The translations under genes were made by a program, and so were the position numbers. A stretch of 64,000 bases of DNA from NCBI RefSeq assembly GCF_000612445.1, contig NZ_BALC01000003.1, positions 186,001-250,000 of the forward strand. The letters run 5' to 3'. Under the pieces are notes generated by a model. The model saw nothing but the letters and a program-made list of their open reading frames with translations, made no database searches and was not told where the DNA came from. This DNA is from Liquorilactobacillus sucicola DSM 21376 = JCM 15457. Lineage in GTDB: Bacteria; Bacillota; Bacilli; Lactobacillales; Lactobacillaceae. Position 1 is the first letter of the stretch; each line of letters starts with the position of its first letter. Below are positions 1-10,561 of the stretch, piece by piece.

Positions 1-341
1 ATGTGAATGTTTTTGGACGGCAAATAGGTCAGGATGATATTCAAAAGGCGGTTGTAGTCGTGAATTTGTCTCTTTTGTTATGCGGAACGGCTGTTTTGAT
101 TCTATCAGCAACTGAAAAGCAGCCGTTGACGGCTTTGATCTTGGAAGTAGCTTCAGCTTTTGGAACGACCGGACTTTCTTTGGGAATAACAGGTTCACTA
201 AGTATAGTAGGAAAATGGGTGATCATTATTTTAATGTTTATTGGTCGAGTAGGAATGCTTTACATGTTGATGCTCTTTGTTTCTAAGCGAAAGAAGGATC
301 TAAGCTATCGTTTTCCAACTGAAAAAGTAATTATTGGGTAA
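1..341 (+). CDS. ktrB: KtrB/TrkH-type potassium uptake membrane subunit, C-terminal part (cut by window edge)
   Basis: The open frame enters from the left edge and ends at TAA 339-341, so only about the last 112 residues are visible. They contain two hydrophobic segments and the stretch FIGRVGML close to the end, which resembles the FIGRVG motif before the last helix of TrkH/KtrB/NtpJ cation transporters, followed by a short basic tail. The family forms the membrane pore for Na+- or H+-coupled K+ uptake and works with a cytoplasmic KtrA/TrkA regulator that is not in view. The family call rests on this C-terminal motif only. Confidence 0.75.
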   Translation, partial: VNVFGRQIGQDDIQKAVVVVNLSLLLCGTAVLILSATEKQPLTALILEVASAFGTTGLSLGITGSLSIVGKWVIIILMFIGRVGMLYMLMLFVSKRKKDLSYRFPTEKVIIG

Positions 342-475
342 TTTTGTGACGCTCTGTGCTTAGAATCTTCTCATTGATTGAAATTTTTACCCGAACGTTA
401 ATAATCATATGTTATAATCGGAGCTGCGAGGACTTTTATTTTTGGAGGCTTATTCGTGAAAAAAGAGGAACCACG

Positions 476-1225
476 TTGCTAGAGGTATTGAAGATAGCTC
501 TGCCATTATGTTTAAGTTACATTCCGATCGGTCTTGCTTGCGGCATCTTGTTGAATGTAGCGGGATTCAACGTGATTTTGACAGGTCTGGTTTCGATCTT
601 AGTATTCTCAGGCGGTGCACAATTTCTGCTGGCTTCAATGCTGACAGCAAATGCACCAATGCACACGGTACTGATCATGCTTTTTTTCCTAGAATTACGC
701 TATGCGCTGTTAGGCTCCAGTATTTCACAGTATTTACGGAACACAAGCAAGAAGTTTCTGTATATTTTCGCTGTTTCCTTGAATGATGAGAATTATGCTG
801 TTAATTATTTGAAGTTTGCAACAGATAAAAGTTGGACACCTAAGGACGCGCTGATGGTCGAGCATTACTCACTTCTTTTCTGGACTTTTGCCAACATTGT
901 TGGCAGTCTGATCGGGAACCTCTTATCGGTTGACCTTGCAATTGTTGATTACGCATTGACGGCCTTATTCATATATATGATTGTGATGCAGGTTGCGAAT
1001 AAACTGACGATTGTTGTCAGTTTTGTTGCAGCTGTTTTTGCGATTATTTCGATGGTTGTGCTTAAGAGTACAATGGGGCTGGTCGTCTCGACCCTGCTAG
1101 CATCTTTTGTGGGTTTTGCTACTGAAGATTACTTAGTCAAGCATGGGAAAAAGAGGGGTTTTCTTTTGAAAAAAATAAAGCCTAAAGCTAGTCGGCGAGT
1201 AATCAGCAAGTCGGGGGATAATTGA
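476..1225 (+). CDS. azlC: AzlC family branched-chain amino acid exporter subunit
   Basis: About 249 residues with six or seven hydrophobic segments. The start LLEVLKIALPLCLSYIPIG is typical of AzlC, the large subunit of the AzlCD exporter linked to branched-chain amino acid and azaleucine efflux. The TTG at 476 lies about 6 bases after GAGGAA. A stronger site, GGAGG at 444-448, precedes a GTG at 456 that reads MKKEEPRC and stops. Adding one base near 474 would join that start to this frame, so the native N-terminus may be eight residues longer. Its stop overlaps the region just before azlD, so the two are co-translated. Confidence 0.85.
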   Translation: MLEVLKIALPLCLSYIPIGLACGILLNVAGFNVILTGLVSILVFSGGAQFLLASMLTANAPMHTVLIMLFFLELRYALLGSSISQYLRNTSKKFLYIFAVSLNDENYAVNYLKFATDKSWTPKDALMVEHYSLLFWTFANIVGSLIGNLLSVDLAIVDYALTALFIYMIVMQVANKLTIVVSFVAAVFAIISMVVLKSTMGLVVSTLLASFVGFATEDYLVKHGKKRGFLLKKIKPKASRRVISKSGDN

Positions 1226-1227
1226 TT

Positions 1228-1572
1228 ATGACAGAAAAAACTATGGAACATTTGCTTTTGATCATTTTATCTATGTTGGTCGCATTTGGTCCGCGTTTTA
1301 TTCCCTTGCGAATTTTTTCAACGCGTGATATTCCAAAATGGTTCAATGAATGGATGAAATACGTGCCAGTTTCTTTATTCACGGCACTTGTTGTCAAAGA
1401 TGTTTTTATTGATACTGGCGCAGGATACGTTTTTACAGGTATACATAATATGGCAAAAATCATCGCCTCGTTAATTGTCATAGCAGTAGCGTATCGATCA
1501 CGTTCGATGGGGCTTTCAGTTGTACTGGGTTTGATAGCAGTTACGCTGTTAGCAATGGTTTTTACGGTTTGA
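1228..1572 (+). CDS. azlD: AzlD family branched-chain amino acid exporter subunit
   Basis: A 114-residue protein with about four hydrophobic segments, the usual size of AzlD, the small partner of AzlC. The ATG at 1228 follows a G-rich site at 1213-1217 and lies 2 bases after the azlC stop. The motif FGPRFIPLRIF near the N-terminus matches the R-x-x-P-L region common in AzlD. A terminator follows at 1592-1632, so azlCD forms a bicistronic unit. The pairing with azlC makes the assignment firm although the sequence is short. Confidence 0.87.
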   Translation: MTEKTMEHLLLIILSMLVAFGPRFIPLRIFSTRDIPKWFNEWMKYVPVSLFTALVVKDVFIDTGAGYVFTGIHNMAKIIASLIVIAVAYRSRSMGLSVVLGLIAVTLLAMVFTV

Positions 1573-1591
1573 CAGTAAAAGATAATTAACT

Positions 1592-1632
1592 TGAGGGGTT
1601 GCTTGGTGTGTCAGGGCAGCTGCTCTTTTTTT
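1592..1632 (+). terminator. Intrinsic terminator after azlCD
   Basis: GAGGGGTTGCT pairs, with G-U pairs, with GGGCAGCTGCTC and is followed by a run of seven T. It lies 20 bases after azlD. Confidence 0.6.
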
Positions 1633-1775
1633 GTATAGTAAGAAAGCAAAATTTAATTTTTGTAATGGCCTGATTTTAGAAGTATAACTTCGGAATTCTG
1701 AAAAAAATTGTGAAAAGTGATAAAATACTATTGTTTAGTTAGTAATTGAGTAAAAAGCGGAGGTTAGATGAAGTT

Positions 1776-2948
1776 ATGATCGATAAGATGTTCTACAAGA
1801 AAATGTTGAGCAAATCCTTCAGCATTCCGGTTCGAGTAAATTATTGGGATGGTGATAGTGAGCAATATGGTGAAGGGACACCTGAAGTGACGATTACCTT
1901 TAAGGAAGCTGTACCGATTAAGGAATTGATGCGCAACGCCTCTATTGCTTTAGGTGAGGCTTACATGGATGGACGCATACAGATTGATGGGTCGATTCAA
2001 GCATTGGTCAAATCGGCTTATGAGTCTGCAGAAAGTTTCTTTTATAACAGCAAGTTAAAACGCTTTCTACCCAAACAGTCACATTCAGAGAAACATAGTA
2101 AGACAGATATCCAAAGTCATTATGATCTTGGTAACGATTTTTATCGTTTATGGCTTGATCCGTCAATGACGTACTCTTGCGCATATTTTGAAAATGATGA
2201 TGATACACTTGAGCAAGCCCAATTGAACAAAGTGCACCATATTATCAAAAAGTTAGATCCGCAACCAGGCAAAAAGCTGCTTGATATTGGGTGTGGTTGG
2301 GGAACGTTGATGCTGACTGCCGCAAAAGAATATGATCTGGATGTTTCGGGAATCACTTTAAGTGAGGAACAATATACATTTGTTCAAAAGAAAATCAAAG
2401 AAGAAGGACTTGAAGACCGCGCACATGTTTATCTTGAAGATTATCGTGAATTGCAAGAAGGCCCCTTTGATTACATTACGAGTGTCGGAATGTTTGAGCA
2501 TGTGGGCAAAGAGAATCTGGGAACCTATTTTCAAACAGTTGCAGACTACCTCAGCGACGATGGGGTTGCACTAATACATGGGATTACTCGTCAACAAGGA
2601 GGTGCCTTCAACGGTTGGATCAACCAATATATTTTCCCCGGTGGATACATTCCTGGTATGACAGAGAATTTACAGCATGTTGTTGACGCTGGAATGCAGA
2701 TTTTTGATATGGAAACTTTGCGGCGCCATTATCAGCGAACTCTTGAAATATGGGATAAAAATTTCCACGAGAATATAGATATTATTACTGAGAAGGCTGA
2801 TGAAAGGTTTGTGCGCATGTGGGACTTGTACTTGCAAGCTTGTGCGGCTTCATTTGAATCAGGTAACATTGATTGCATTCAATACCTGATTTCAAAGGGC
2901 CCTAGCGGTAGGACACTACCTAAGACGCGCAATTATATTTACAAATAA
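1776..2948 (+). CDS. cfa: Cyclopropane-fatty-acyl-phospholipid synthase
   Basis: About 390 residues, the usual length. It adds a methylene group from S-adenosylmethionine across the double bond of unsaturated acyl chains in membrane phospholipids. The SAM-binding motif [13 protein letters not shown] is near residue 168. The segments [30 protein letters not shown] and FPGGYIPG are family hallmarks. The start at ATG 1776 has GGAGG at 1760-1764. The frame stays open upstream to a TTG at 1746, but the site sits downstream of that codon. It is a single gene followed by hairpins at 3008-3030 and 3064-3111. It modifies the same class of fatty acids as the oleate hydratase at 26.6 kb. Confidence 0.93.
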   Translation: MIDKMFYKKMLSKSFSIPVRVNYWDGDSEQYGEGTPEVTITFKEAVPIKELMRNASIALGEAYMDGRIQIDGSIQALVKSAYESAESFFYNSKLKRFLPKQSHSEKHSKTDIQSHYDLGNDFYRLWLDPSMTYSCAYFENDDDTLEQAQLNKVHHIIKKLDPQPGKKLLDIGCGWGTLMLTAAKEYDLDVSGITLSEEQYTFVQKKIKEEGLEDRAHVYLEDYRELQEGPFDYITSVGMFEHVGKENLGTYFQTVADYLSDDGVALIHGITRQQGGAFNGWINQYIFPGGYIPGMTENLQHVVDAGMQIFDMETLRRHYQRTLEIWDKNFHENIDIITEKADERFVRMWDLYLQACAASFESGNIDCIQYLISKGPSGRTLPKTRNYIYK

Positions 2949-3007
2949 ATAAGCGGCGAAGTAACCATAGCCTTTTGAGTATTAACTACAGATTACGAGC
3001 AATCACG

Positions 3008-3030
3008 CGGTTAGTGTAAAAGACTAACCG
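3008..3030. other. Small perfect hairpin without U-tract
   Basis: CGGTTAGT and ACTAACCG form an 8-bp stem around a 7-base loop. No T-run follows, so it is not an obvious terminator. Confidence 0.4.
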
Positions 3031-3063
3031 TTGAAGTACATTAATGCGTATATTTCAACTAAA

Positions 3064-3111
3064 AAACAGAGTGGGCGGGGTCAAAAAACTTTTGACCCGC
3101 CCACTCTGTTT
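3064..3111. terminator. Bidirectional terminator between cfa and the lacI-type gene
   Basis: Two arms of about 22 bases, AACAGAGTGGGCGGG and its complement, pair almost perfectly around a short loop, with A- and T-rich flanks on both sides. It sits between the convergent cfa (+) and LacI-type (-) genes and can serve both. Confidence 0.75.
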
Positions 3112-3171
3112 CGGCATATTATGCGGTTGGATTCTTTTCTTAGATAGCGACTCTTGTAAAACTACGTATAT

Positions 3172-3232
3172 AGCAAGTACTTTGTTATGAGTAATTTGAG
3201 GTAGACGTAGATTTTGATTTATGGAGTAACTA
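3172..3232 (+). repeat. Partial copy of the dispersed intergenic repeat (family A)
   Basis: The segment with AGTACTTTGTTATGAGTAAT and the following GATTTTGATTTATGG resembles the central part of the fuller copies at 7783-7938 and 59136-59306. This copy is divergent and incomplete. Confidence 0.45.
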
Positions 3233-3327
3233 ACGAAGCTAGATTATAATTTAACTTTTGTGGTATGGCACATTTTGATGCTGCCGGTTCTTTTTAATGG
3301 TAAGACAAACTTTGCAGAAATGCTCTT

Positions 3328-4326
3328 TTAAAGTGTCAATTTTTTAACGCTTTCACGTTCAGAAATTTTGACATCTGTGAAGGCGTTTTGTTGTTGGTCA
3401 CTAATCAAGTATTCTGCTCCTAGGTAGCCCATGTGATAGAAATCCTGGGTGACACTTGTTAATTGTGGCTGAACGATTCTACAGAGATAGGTCCCATCAA
3501 TCGTGATAAGCGATAAATCATCTGGAATAGAGAGATGCAGTTTGGCAGCCTGGTTCAAAAGGCCGATTCCAACAAGGTCACTACCAGTGATAACAGCACT
3601 TATGCATTTTTGGTTGCTATAGTTCTGCATTGCAAGCAGTCCTGCTTCATAGCTGTAGTTCCCCGTTTGAATCCAATTTTTTTGGAGAGGAATATTATTT
3701 TCTGCCAACGCCCGCTTATAGCCTGCTAAGCGCATCTTTCCAGTATGAGCACTGGATTCAATATCAATTCCGGCTAAACCGATACAGCGGTGCCCCATCT
3801 TGATTAAATATTTGGTTGCTAGGTAACCTATCTGCTGGTCATCCGATGCTACGTAGTTGAGTGCTGAATCTTTGAATGAGATAGAGATAAAGCGGAAGGG
3901 AACCTGTGCTGTTTTTAATAATTGCAGGTTTTCCTCGAATAAATCAACTGAGAGCAGCAAGACACCGGCGATTGGCCGTTCTAAAGCAGTGGAAAGAGCT
4001 CTTCTTTGTGATGTTGCATCGTGATCGCCTGCATAGAGGATAATGACCCTTTTATCGCTTTCAGCGGCTTTTTGTTGAATTCCTTCAATGATCGGATCGG
4101 AAAAATTAGTTTTAGTGGAATTTACAATAACAGCAATGACGCTGCTTTTTTGTGTAACAAGTTCTGTGGCAGCCATATTCTTTTTGTAGCCTAGTTTTGT
4201 TGCGGCAGCGTTGACAACAGCTGCTGTGTCTTGGCTGAAAAATCCCACTTTATTTGAAAGGACCCGTGAGACAGTGGCGACCGAGAACCCAGTTTCTTTT
4301 GCGATGTCTTTAATAGTTACCCCCAT
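3328..4326 (-). CDS. LacI/GalR family transcriptional regulator of the alpha-glucoside cassette
   Basis: 332 residues. The N-terminal helix-turn-helix reads VTIKDIAKETGFSVATVSRV, the LacI signature, followed by a periplasmic-binding-like effector domain. It diverges from a sugar MFS carrier and an oligo-1,6-glucosidase, so it very likely represses them and responds to an alpha-glucoside or its phosphate. Two near-palindromic LacI-type operators at 4420-4464 lie in the shared intergenic region, one overlapping the promoter of the carrier. The start at 4326 has AAGGGGAA upstream. The effector cannot be read from the sequence; MalR-like proteins are the closest idea. Confidence 0.85.
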   Translation of the reverse strand: MGVTIKDIAKETGFSVATVSRVLSNKVGFFSQDTAAVVNAAATKLGYKKNMAATELVTQKSSVIAVIVNSTKTNFSDPIIEGIQQKAAESDKRVIILYAGDHDATSQRRALSTALERPIAGVLLLSVDLFEENLQLLKTAQVPFRFISISFKDSALNYVASDDQQIGYLATKYLIKMGHRCIGLAGIDIESSAHTGKMRLAGYKRALAENNIPLQKNWIQTGNYSYEAGLLAMQNYSNQKCISAVITGSDLVGIGLLNQAAKLHLSIPDDLSLITIDGTYLCRIVQPQLTSVTQDFYHMGYLGAEYLISDQQQNAFTDVKISERESVKKLTL

Positions 4327-4419
4327 ATGCTTTTCCCCTTAAATTATAGATATATCTTAATTCTACCGCTTGCAGCCTGAAATTAAAATGAAAAACTTCA
4401 AGCATAAAATTAATTTTAA

Positions 4420-4432
4420 GCAAACGTTTACT
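4420..4432. promoter_or_regulatory. LacI/CcpA-type operator, distal
   Basis: GCAAACGTTTACT carries the core AAACGTTT, typical of LacI-family operators and cre sites. It is 31 bases from a second copy at 4451-4464. The pair suggests cooperative binding by the divergent regulator; CcpA binding is also possible. Confidence 0.65.
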
Positions 4433-4449
4433 TTATTTTTTAAAAACTA

Positions 4450-4478
4450 TTGTAAACGTTTACTGTAAGTGATATAGT
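4450..4478 (+). promoter_or_regulatory. Promoter of the MFS/GH13 operon with overlapping operator
   Basis: A -35 TTGTAA (4450-4455) and -10 TATAGT (4473-4478) are 17 bases apart. The operator TGTAAACGTTTACT (4451-4464) covers the -35 and half of the spacer, so a bound regulator would block polymerase. Confidence 0.65.
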
Positions 4479-4527
4479 TCTTATTGAAAGCAGTTCCATT
4501 AAATTACATGAATAGGAGTGGATAGAT

Positions 4528-5946
4528 ATGGAAAGCAAGGTAAGGCCTTCAACAACAATAAAAAAGAAAAGTGTTCCATCCAAGAGTGGTACTCAGATAA
4601 CAAACTCGCTGCCTTCATTGTCTTTGAAAACTATTTTTGCGATGACTTTTGGTTTTTTCGGGGTCAACATGGCATTTTCGTTACAGTCTTCACAGATGGG
4701 AAGGATCTTTCAAACAATAGGAGCTGATCCGACTAAGTTGGGCTTTTTCTTCATTTTGCCTCCATTGGCTGGAATGGTAGTTCAGCCGCTAGTTGGAAAA
4801 TATTCAGATTTAACGTGGTCGAATAAGTTTGGACGTAGAATGCCATATTTGATGATCGGAGCTCCGATCGCGGCCTTAGTAATGGTCCTATTACCTAATG
4901 CAGGATCATTTGGTTTCGGATATGCTTCAATTGCAGCTTTGACCTTCGGCGCAATTGCAATTCTATTTATGGATCTGTCAAGCAATGTCTGCATGCAGCC
5001 CTTTAAAATGATTATTGGAGATATGGTAAACGAGGACCAAAAAGATCTAGCTTGGTCGTGGCAGCAGTCATTCAGTAATCTAGGTGGTGTTATCGCGACG
5101 ATCTTTCCTTTTTTGCTGACAATGTTGGGAGTTGCTAATGTTGCAAAACAAGGTGAAGTGCCGCTTTCCGTCAGACTGTCATTTTATATTGGAGCTGCTA
5201 TCTTATTAGCGACATCTATTTACACGATTATAAAGGTTAGGGAATATGATCCTGATTCCTATGCAAAATATCATCATATTGATACCAGTATCCATCAAGA
5301 AAAACCTTCTTTATGGACATTAGTAAAAAAAGCACCTCGTTCATTCTGGGAGGTCTCATTCGTTCAACTGTTTGATTGGTTTGCATTTCAATATCTATGG
5401 ACCTATGCAACTGGAGCAATTGCTAAAAATGTGTGGAATACGGCTGACACAGCATCAGCAGGATATCAAGCTGCCGGAAACTGGTATGGAATTCTAACCT
5501 GTGTTCAATCAGTAGCAGCAGTTGCTTGGGGCTTCCTAGTTCTCTCTAAAACAAGTCCCTTTAAAAGAAAGTTCTGGTTTAGAATTGGTTTGTTCAGTGG
5601 AGCTCTAGGGTTTATCGGTGTTTTCTTCACGCATAATCAATATCTGCTGATCCTTCCATTTTGTTTGATAGGTATCTCTTATTTGACAATGCAGACTGAA
5701 GCTTTTTCAATATTTACTTCTTCGTTGGATGGCAAAAATGAAGGGGCATACATGGGACTATTCAATTGTGGGATCTGCTTACCGCAAATTATTGCTTCAC
5801 TTGCAAGCTTCATTATTTTCCCGCTTATCAACAAATCAATGCCAGGGATGATATTAGTAGCCGGAATAGTAATGTTGCTAGGTGTGTTTGCTGTTGGAGT
5901 GATAAAGGAAGATACACCACAGACTGGATTTGCAAGTAAAAAATAA
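4528..5946 (+). CDS. MFS sugar:cation symporter, SLC45/GPH-like (alpha-glucoside uptake)
   Basis: 472 residues with about twelve membrane segments starting near residue 30, after a polar Lys-rich N-terminus. SDLTWSNKFGRRMPYLMIGAPI contains the G-R-R-x-P motif between helices 2 and 3 seen in SLC45-like and GPH-type disaccharide carriers. The ATG at 4528 has AGGAGTGG upstream. A GH13 alpha-glucosidase follows 43 bases later in the same direction. The carrier most likely imports an unphosphorylated disaccharide such as isomaltose or maltose for that enzyme. The exact sugar is an inference. Confidence 0.82.
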   Translation: MESKVRPSTTIKKKSVPSKSGTQITNSLPSLSLKTIFAMTFGFFGVNMAFSLQSSQMGRIFQTIGADPTKLGFFFILPPLAGMVVQPLVGKYSDLTWSNKFGRRMPYLMIGAPIAALVMVLLPNAGSFGFGYASIAALTFGAIAILFMDLSSNVCMQPFKMIIGDMVNEDQKDLAWSWQQSFSNLGGVIATIFPFLLTMLGVANVAKQGEVPLSVRLSFYIGAAILLATSIYTIIKVREYDPDSYAKYHHIDTSIHQEKPSLWTLVKKAPRSFWEVSFVQLFDWFAFQYLWTYATGAIAKNVWNTADTASAGYQAAGNWYGILTCVQSVAAVAWGFLVLSKTSPFKRKFWFRIGLFSGALGFIGVFFTHNQYLLILPFCLIGISYLTMQTEAFSIFTSSLDGKNEGAYMGLFNCGICLPQIIASLASFIIFPLINKSMPGMILVAGIVMLLGVFAVGVIKEDTPQTGFASKK

Positions 5947-5974
5947 GAAATAAAAATTTAAAAAATATTTTTGA

Positions 5975-7659
<1,685 letters not shown>

Positions 7660-7668
7660 TTTTAAAAT

Positions 7669-7752
7669 ATTGGTAGGACAATACGTGAAACACGTTAATT
7701 TATATATTTCAACTTGAAGTTCAAGAGAGTATGCGCTCTTAGCTCCACATGC
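7669..7752 (+). repeat. Dispersed intergenic repeat, family B
   Basis: The sequence CAAGAGAGTATGCGCTCTTA followed by GCTCCACAT recurs in inverted orientation at 28431-28503. The part TTAATTTATATATTTCAACT also resembles 3042-3061. It lies directly beside a family A copy. Confidence 0.5.
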
Positions 7753-7782
7753 CCTACTATAATTCAAAAAAGGCAGTACAAG

Positions 7783-7938
7783 GTCGGGAAAATTTGAGTA
7801 CTAACTCGAAATTACGAACATAGTGAGTACCTTACTATGAGTAATTCGAAATTAGACGGAGAATTTTGACTTATGGAACACGTTTATACGGAATAAAAAG
7901 AGGGTCTGTGCCAAAAGTTAAATCTTGGCACAGACCCT
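7783..7938 (+). repeat. Dispersed intergenic repeat, family A, with 3' terminator hairpin
   Basis: About 156 bases. The unit opens with GTCGGGAAAATTTGAGTACT, contains TATGAGTAATTCGAA and GAGAATTTTGACTTATGG, and ends in a hairpin built on GTCTGTGCCAA and TTGGCACAGAC. Close copies lie at 24810-24950 and 59136-59306, with an inverted copy at 12533-12662. The hairpin may act as terminator after the GH13 gene or before the convergent dedA. Confidence 0.7.
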
Positions 7939-8033
7939 AATTTTAGTATGTTTATACTTTCTTGCAGTTTCCATATTAACGTGTTTTAGCTTTGCGTAAT
8001 TTACTATCACGATGTTGGTTTCGCATAGAATTA

Positions 8034-8651
8034 TTAGTTTTTGGACTTTTTCTTTTTGTGCCAGATAAAAAAACAAACAAGTGCAACGATGATGAGCAGC
8101 AAGAGAGCCATTTTGCCATAAGTCTCAATTAAAGCAACAATGTGCGGCCACGCGTGGCCCGACAACCGACCCACAAAGATCAAAACAGTATTCCAAATCA
8201 ATGCTCCGGCAGTTGAAAAAGCAACGAAGCGCCCAAAAGGATAACCTGACATTCCAGCTGGGATTGATATCAAACTGCGGACAACCGGTACAAAACGGCC
8301 GAAGAAAACAGCTGCACTTCCATGGCGGTTAAAAAAAGCCGCGGCTTTTTCAATATCTGCTGGTTTTAAACGGAGTATTTTCCCTAAACGTCCTGCAAGC
8401 ATCTTCTGCAGCCGTTCAACAGATAAGAAGCGGCCGACAGCGTATAGGACAGCCGCACCAATGATAGCTCCGATAGTGGCCGCAATGATACTTCCCCCAA
8501 TGCTTAACTTGCTGGAAAGGGTAATAAAACCAGTAAAAGCCAAAATGACTTCGGATGGGATCGGTGGAAAGATATTCTCAATTGCAATTAAAAACGCAAT
8601 TCCAAAGTAGCCATATTGATTTATAACGTCGATTAAAACTGATGTGTTCAT
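8034..8651 (-). CDS. DedA family membrane protein
   Basis: 205 residues with several hydrophobic segments. The early motif IENIFPPIPSEVILAFTGF and the later FFGRFVPVVRSLISIPAGMS are the signatures of the DedA/SNARE-associated family. These are inner-membrane proteins, some of which flip polyprenyl-phosphate or phosphatidylethanolamine carriers and support envelope homeostasis. The C-terminus is a Lys-rich cytoplasmic tail. It is a single gene transcribed toward the GH13 cassette. The precise lipid substrate is not readable. Confidence 0.88.
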   Translation of the reverse strand: MNTSVLIDVINQYGYFGIAFLIAIENIFPPIPSEVILAFTGFITLSSKLSIGGSIIAATIGAIIGAAVLYAVGRFLSVERLQKMLAGRLGKILRLKPADIEKAAAFFNRHGSAAVFFGRFVPVVRSLISIPAGMSGYPFGRFVAFSTAGALIWNTVLIFVGRLSGHAWPHIVALIETYGKMALLLLIIVALVCFFIWHKKKKSKN

Positions 8652-8802
8652 GCAACTCTCCTAAAAACTAAATTTTAATAATTGTAACTTTTTTGAATAG
8701 AGTTGGTCAAATATAACGAAAGAAAGTTGCGAACATTTTAGCGTTAGCATAAAAAAATGTTATACTGAAATAGCTAATTGTCAATGCAGGGAGGTGCGGA
8801 AT

Positions 8803-9647
8803 TTGAGAAGATGGATGTGGCTTATTGCAGCATTGGTGATAGCTATTATTTTTGTGGGATACGGATACACTAAGCATATTGAAACAGCACAATATTACCG
8901 TAACTCGTTTCAGCAAGGTGAACGCGCAATCAAGGCAGCAAAGTATAGAGCTGCAGAGGAGCATTTTCGAAACGCACAGAAGAGGAAAGCAAACAGTGAT
9001 ATAGCCAGTGATTATGTTAAACAGATTCAACAGTACAGGGCTGGCCTCCAGGCTTCTAAGCAGGGAAGATACGATGATGCGAAAGCAGCATTCAACGAAG
9101 CTGCTGGAAGTGAAAATGGCTCGCCAATATTAGTACGGCGTGCTTCCGCGAAGGAAACAGAGCTTGGTGAAGCTATGCGTGAGCTGAAAATCTTTCAGAA
9201 AAACTATAAAAAAGCACGCATTTTGTCGAGCAACTATGAATATACCGCGTCTAACATGAAATTGGCAACTATTTTAGGGTATGGTAATATTGATAAGCCA
9301 TACTACGATGAAGTTTATAGGAAAGCAGTTAAACTGGAAGCGTATAATAATCGCATATTGCTAGTCTGGGCTATCGAACGGCAACGGCCACTGATAGTTC
9401 GAGTTATGAAAAACCCATTTTGCCGTCTGATGAAACTAATGGCCCCCCTCAATCTAGCGGGCCAGGTGATCAAAGCAGTATTAATGATAGACCGATTACG
9501 AAAGAACAGATCAAAAGGGCTCGCCGCGACATTGCGAGTCAAGGAATTGACGTGGCGGCATTTAGGGATCATGATGTCAAGGAAGTAATTCAAAGGGCTA
9601 GAAATAATCAGATGACGGTCAAGGAAGTAGCACGCGAGTTCAAGTAA
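8803..9647 (+). pseudogene. Membrane-anchored helical-repeat (TPR-like) protein, single-base frameshift
   Basis: The start at TTG 8803 is chosen because GGGAGG lies 8 bases upstream. One transmembrane helix (residues about 4-20) is followed by a Lys/Ala-rich helical region with two TPR-like hairpins (GERAIKAAKYRAAEEHF and GLQASKQGRYDDAKAAF), so the bulk should be extracellular. The frame breaks near 9349: as written, frame one runs to 9588 with unrelated residues. The other frame continues with a Ser/Pro-rich linker and a charged C-terminal domain ending TVKEVAREFK at 9647. One added base gives about 281 residues. Function unknown; the repeat fold suggests a protein-binding role at the cell surface. 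Confidence 0.6.
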
Positions 9648-9727
9648 ACTCCCAAGCTAAGCGAAAAGATACGGTTAAGCTGGAAAGACTGCCTATCAAG
9701 ATACAATAATACACGCAATATAGAGTT

Positions 9728-9775
9728 AAAACAGGAAATTTGGGTCAAAATACTGAGACCCGAACTTCCTGTTTT
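9728..9775. terminator. Bidirectional terminator between convergent genes
   Basis: AACAGGAA-TTGGGTC pairs with GACCCGA-TTCCTGTT around a 10-base loop, with A- and T-runs on both flanks. It separates the repeat protein (+) from the phosphatase (-). Confidence 0.75.
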
Positions 9776-9803
9776 TAGAATATTTAAATAATGTAACATG
9801 GGA

Positions 9804-10400
9804 TCAAGAGAACTCTTGGTTGAAATACAACAATGTCATTGATTCAGGTGTCAATTCGATTTTGGTAACACCTGCATTTGAAGGTTCATTCAAGTTAACA
9901 AGATTCTTGATACCCAAAACAGCATCGAGCATCAATTTGATTGTAAAACCATGGCTGACAACTAGAATTTTTTCATTATTGTGCTTGACAGCGAGTTCTT
10001 TGAAGAAAGCCTGTAAGCGCTCGGTTACTTCAGTAAAGGTTTCTCCATGGGAGACTTTGTCGGAATTAGGCAGAAGGTTCTGCTGACTGTCAAAGAAACG
10101 GGCATATTTTTGGTGAATGTCTTTCAATAGCTGACCATCCCATGCACCATAATCATATTCTTTTAAACGCCAGTCATAGGTTGTTGTTGTTTCACCCGCG
10201 ATTATGTGGGCAGTTTGTGCTGCACGAAGTAATGGGCTCGCGTATACTTTAGCAAAATTCAGTGTTTGTAACTGTTGTTGAACTGTATGTGCTTGTTTGC
10301 GGCCTTTTGCCGTCAGTGGGGTATCGATCTTACTTCCTTGCAGGATTCCTGCTTTATTTGCCTCACTTTGCCCGTGACGCACGATATATAAAGTAGTCAT
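9804..10400 (-). CDS. Histidine phosphatase family protein (phosphoglycerate mutase-like)
   Basis: 198 residues when started at the ATG ending at 10400, six bases after GAGGAGG; an upstream extension in the same frame lacks a site. The N-terminal LYIVRHGQSEAN is the RHG catalytic motif with the phospho-acceptor His, and the later VVSHGFTIKLML holds the second His. The family includes broad-specificity phosphatases and cofactor-dependent mutases. It lacks the long insert typical of GpmA (compare the true gpmA at 34080), so a phosphatase is more likely. Substrate unknown. Single gene with its own terminator. Confidence 0.83.
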   Translation of the reverse strand: MTTLYIVRHGQSEANKAGILQGSKIDTPLTAKGRKQAHTVQQQLQTLNFAKVYASPLLRAAQTAHIIAGETTTTYDWRLKEYDYGAWDGQLLKDIHQKYARFFDSQQNLLPNSDKVSHGETFTEVTERLQAFFKELAVKHNNEKILVVSHGFTIKLMLDAVLGIKNLVNLNEPSNAGVTKIELTPESMTLLYFNQEFS

Positions 10401-10561
10401 CATGACCTCCTCATAGTAGTTGAATAGTGTGTTACTCAAAGCATATACATTTTTTCGGCAAAATGCAAAAAGAATTGAACTCACGAATGGCTCTGTGAGT
10501 GTTTTTTTAACTAAAAAATGTTATCGTAAGAGAAAGAGTTTAAGGAGAAGCAGGTGTGTGA

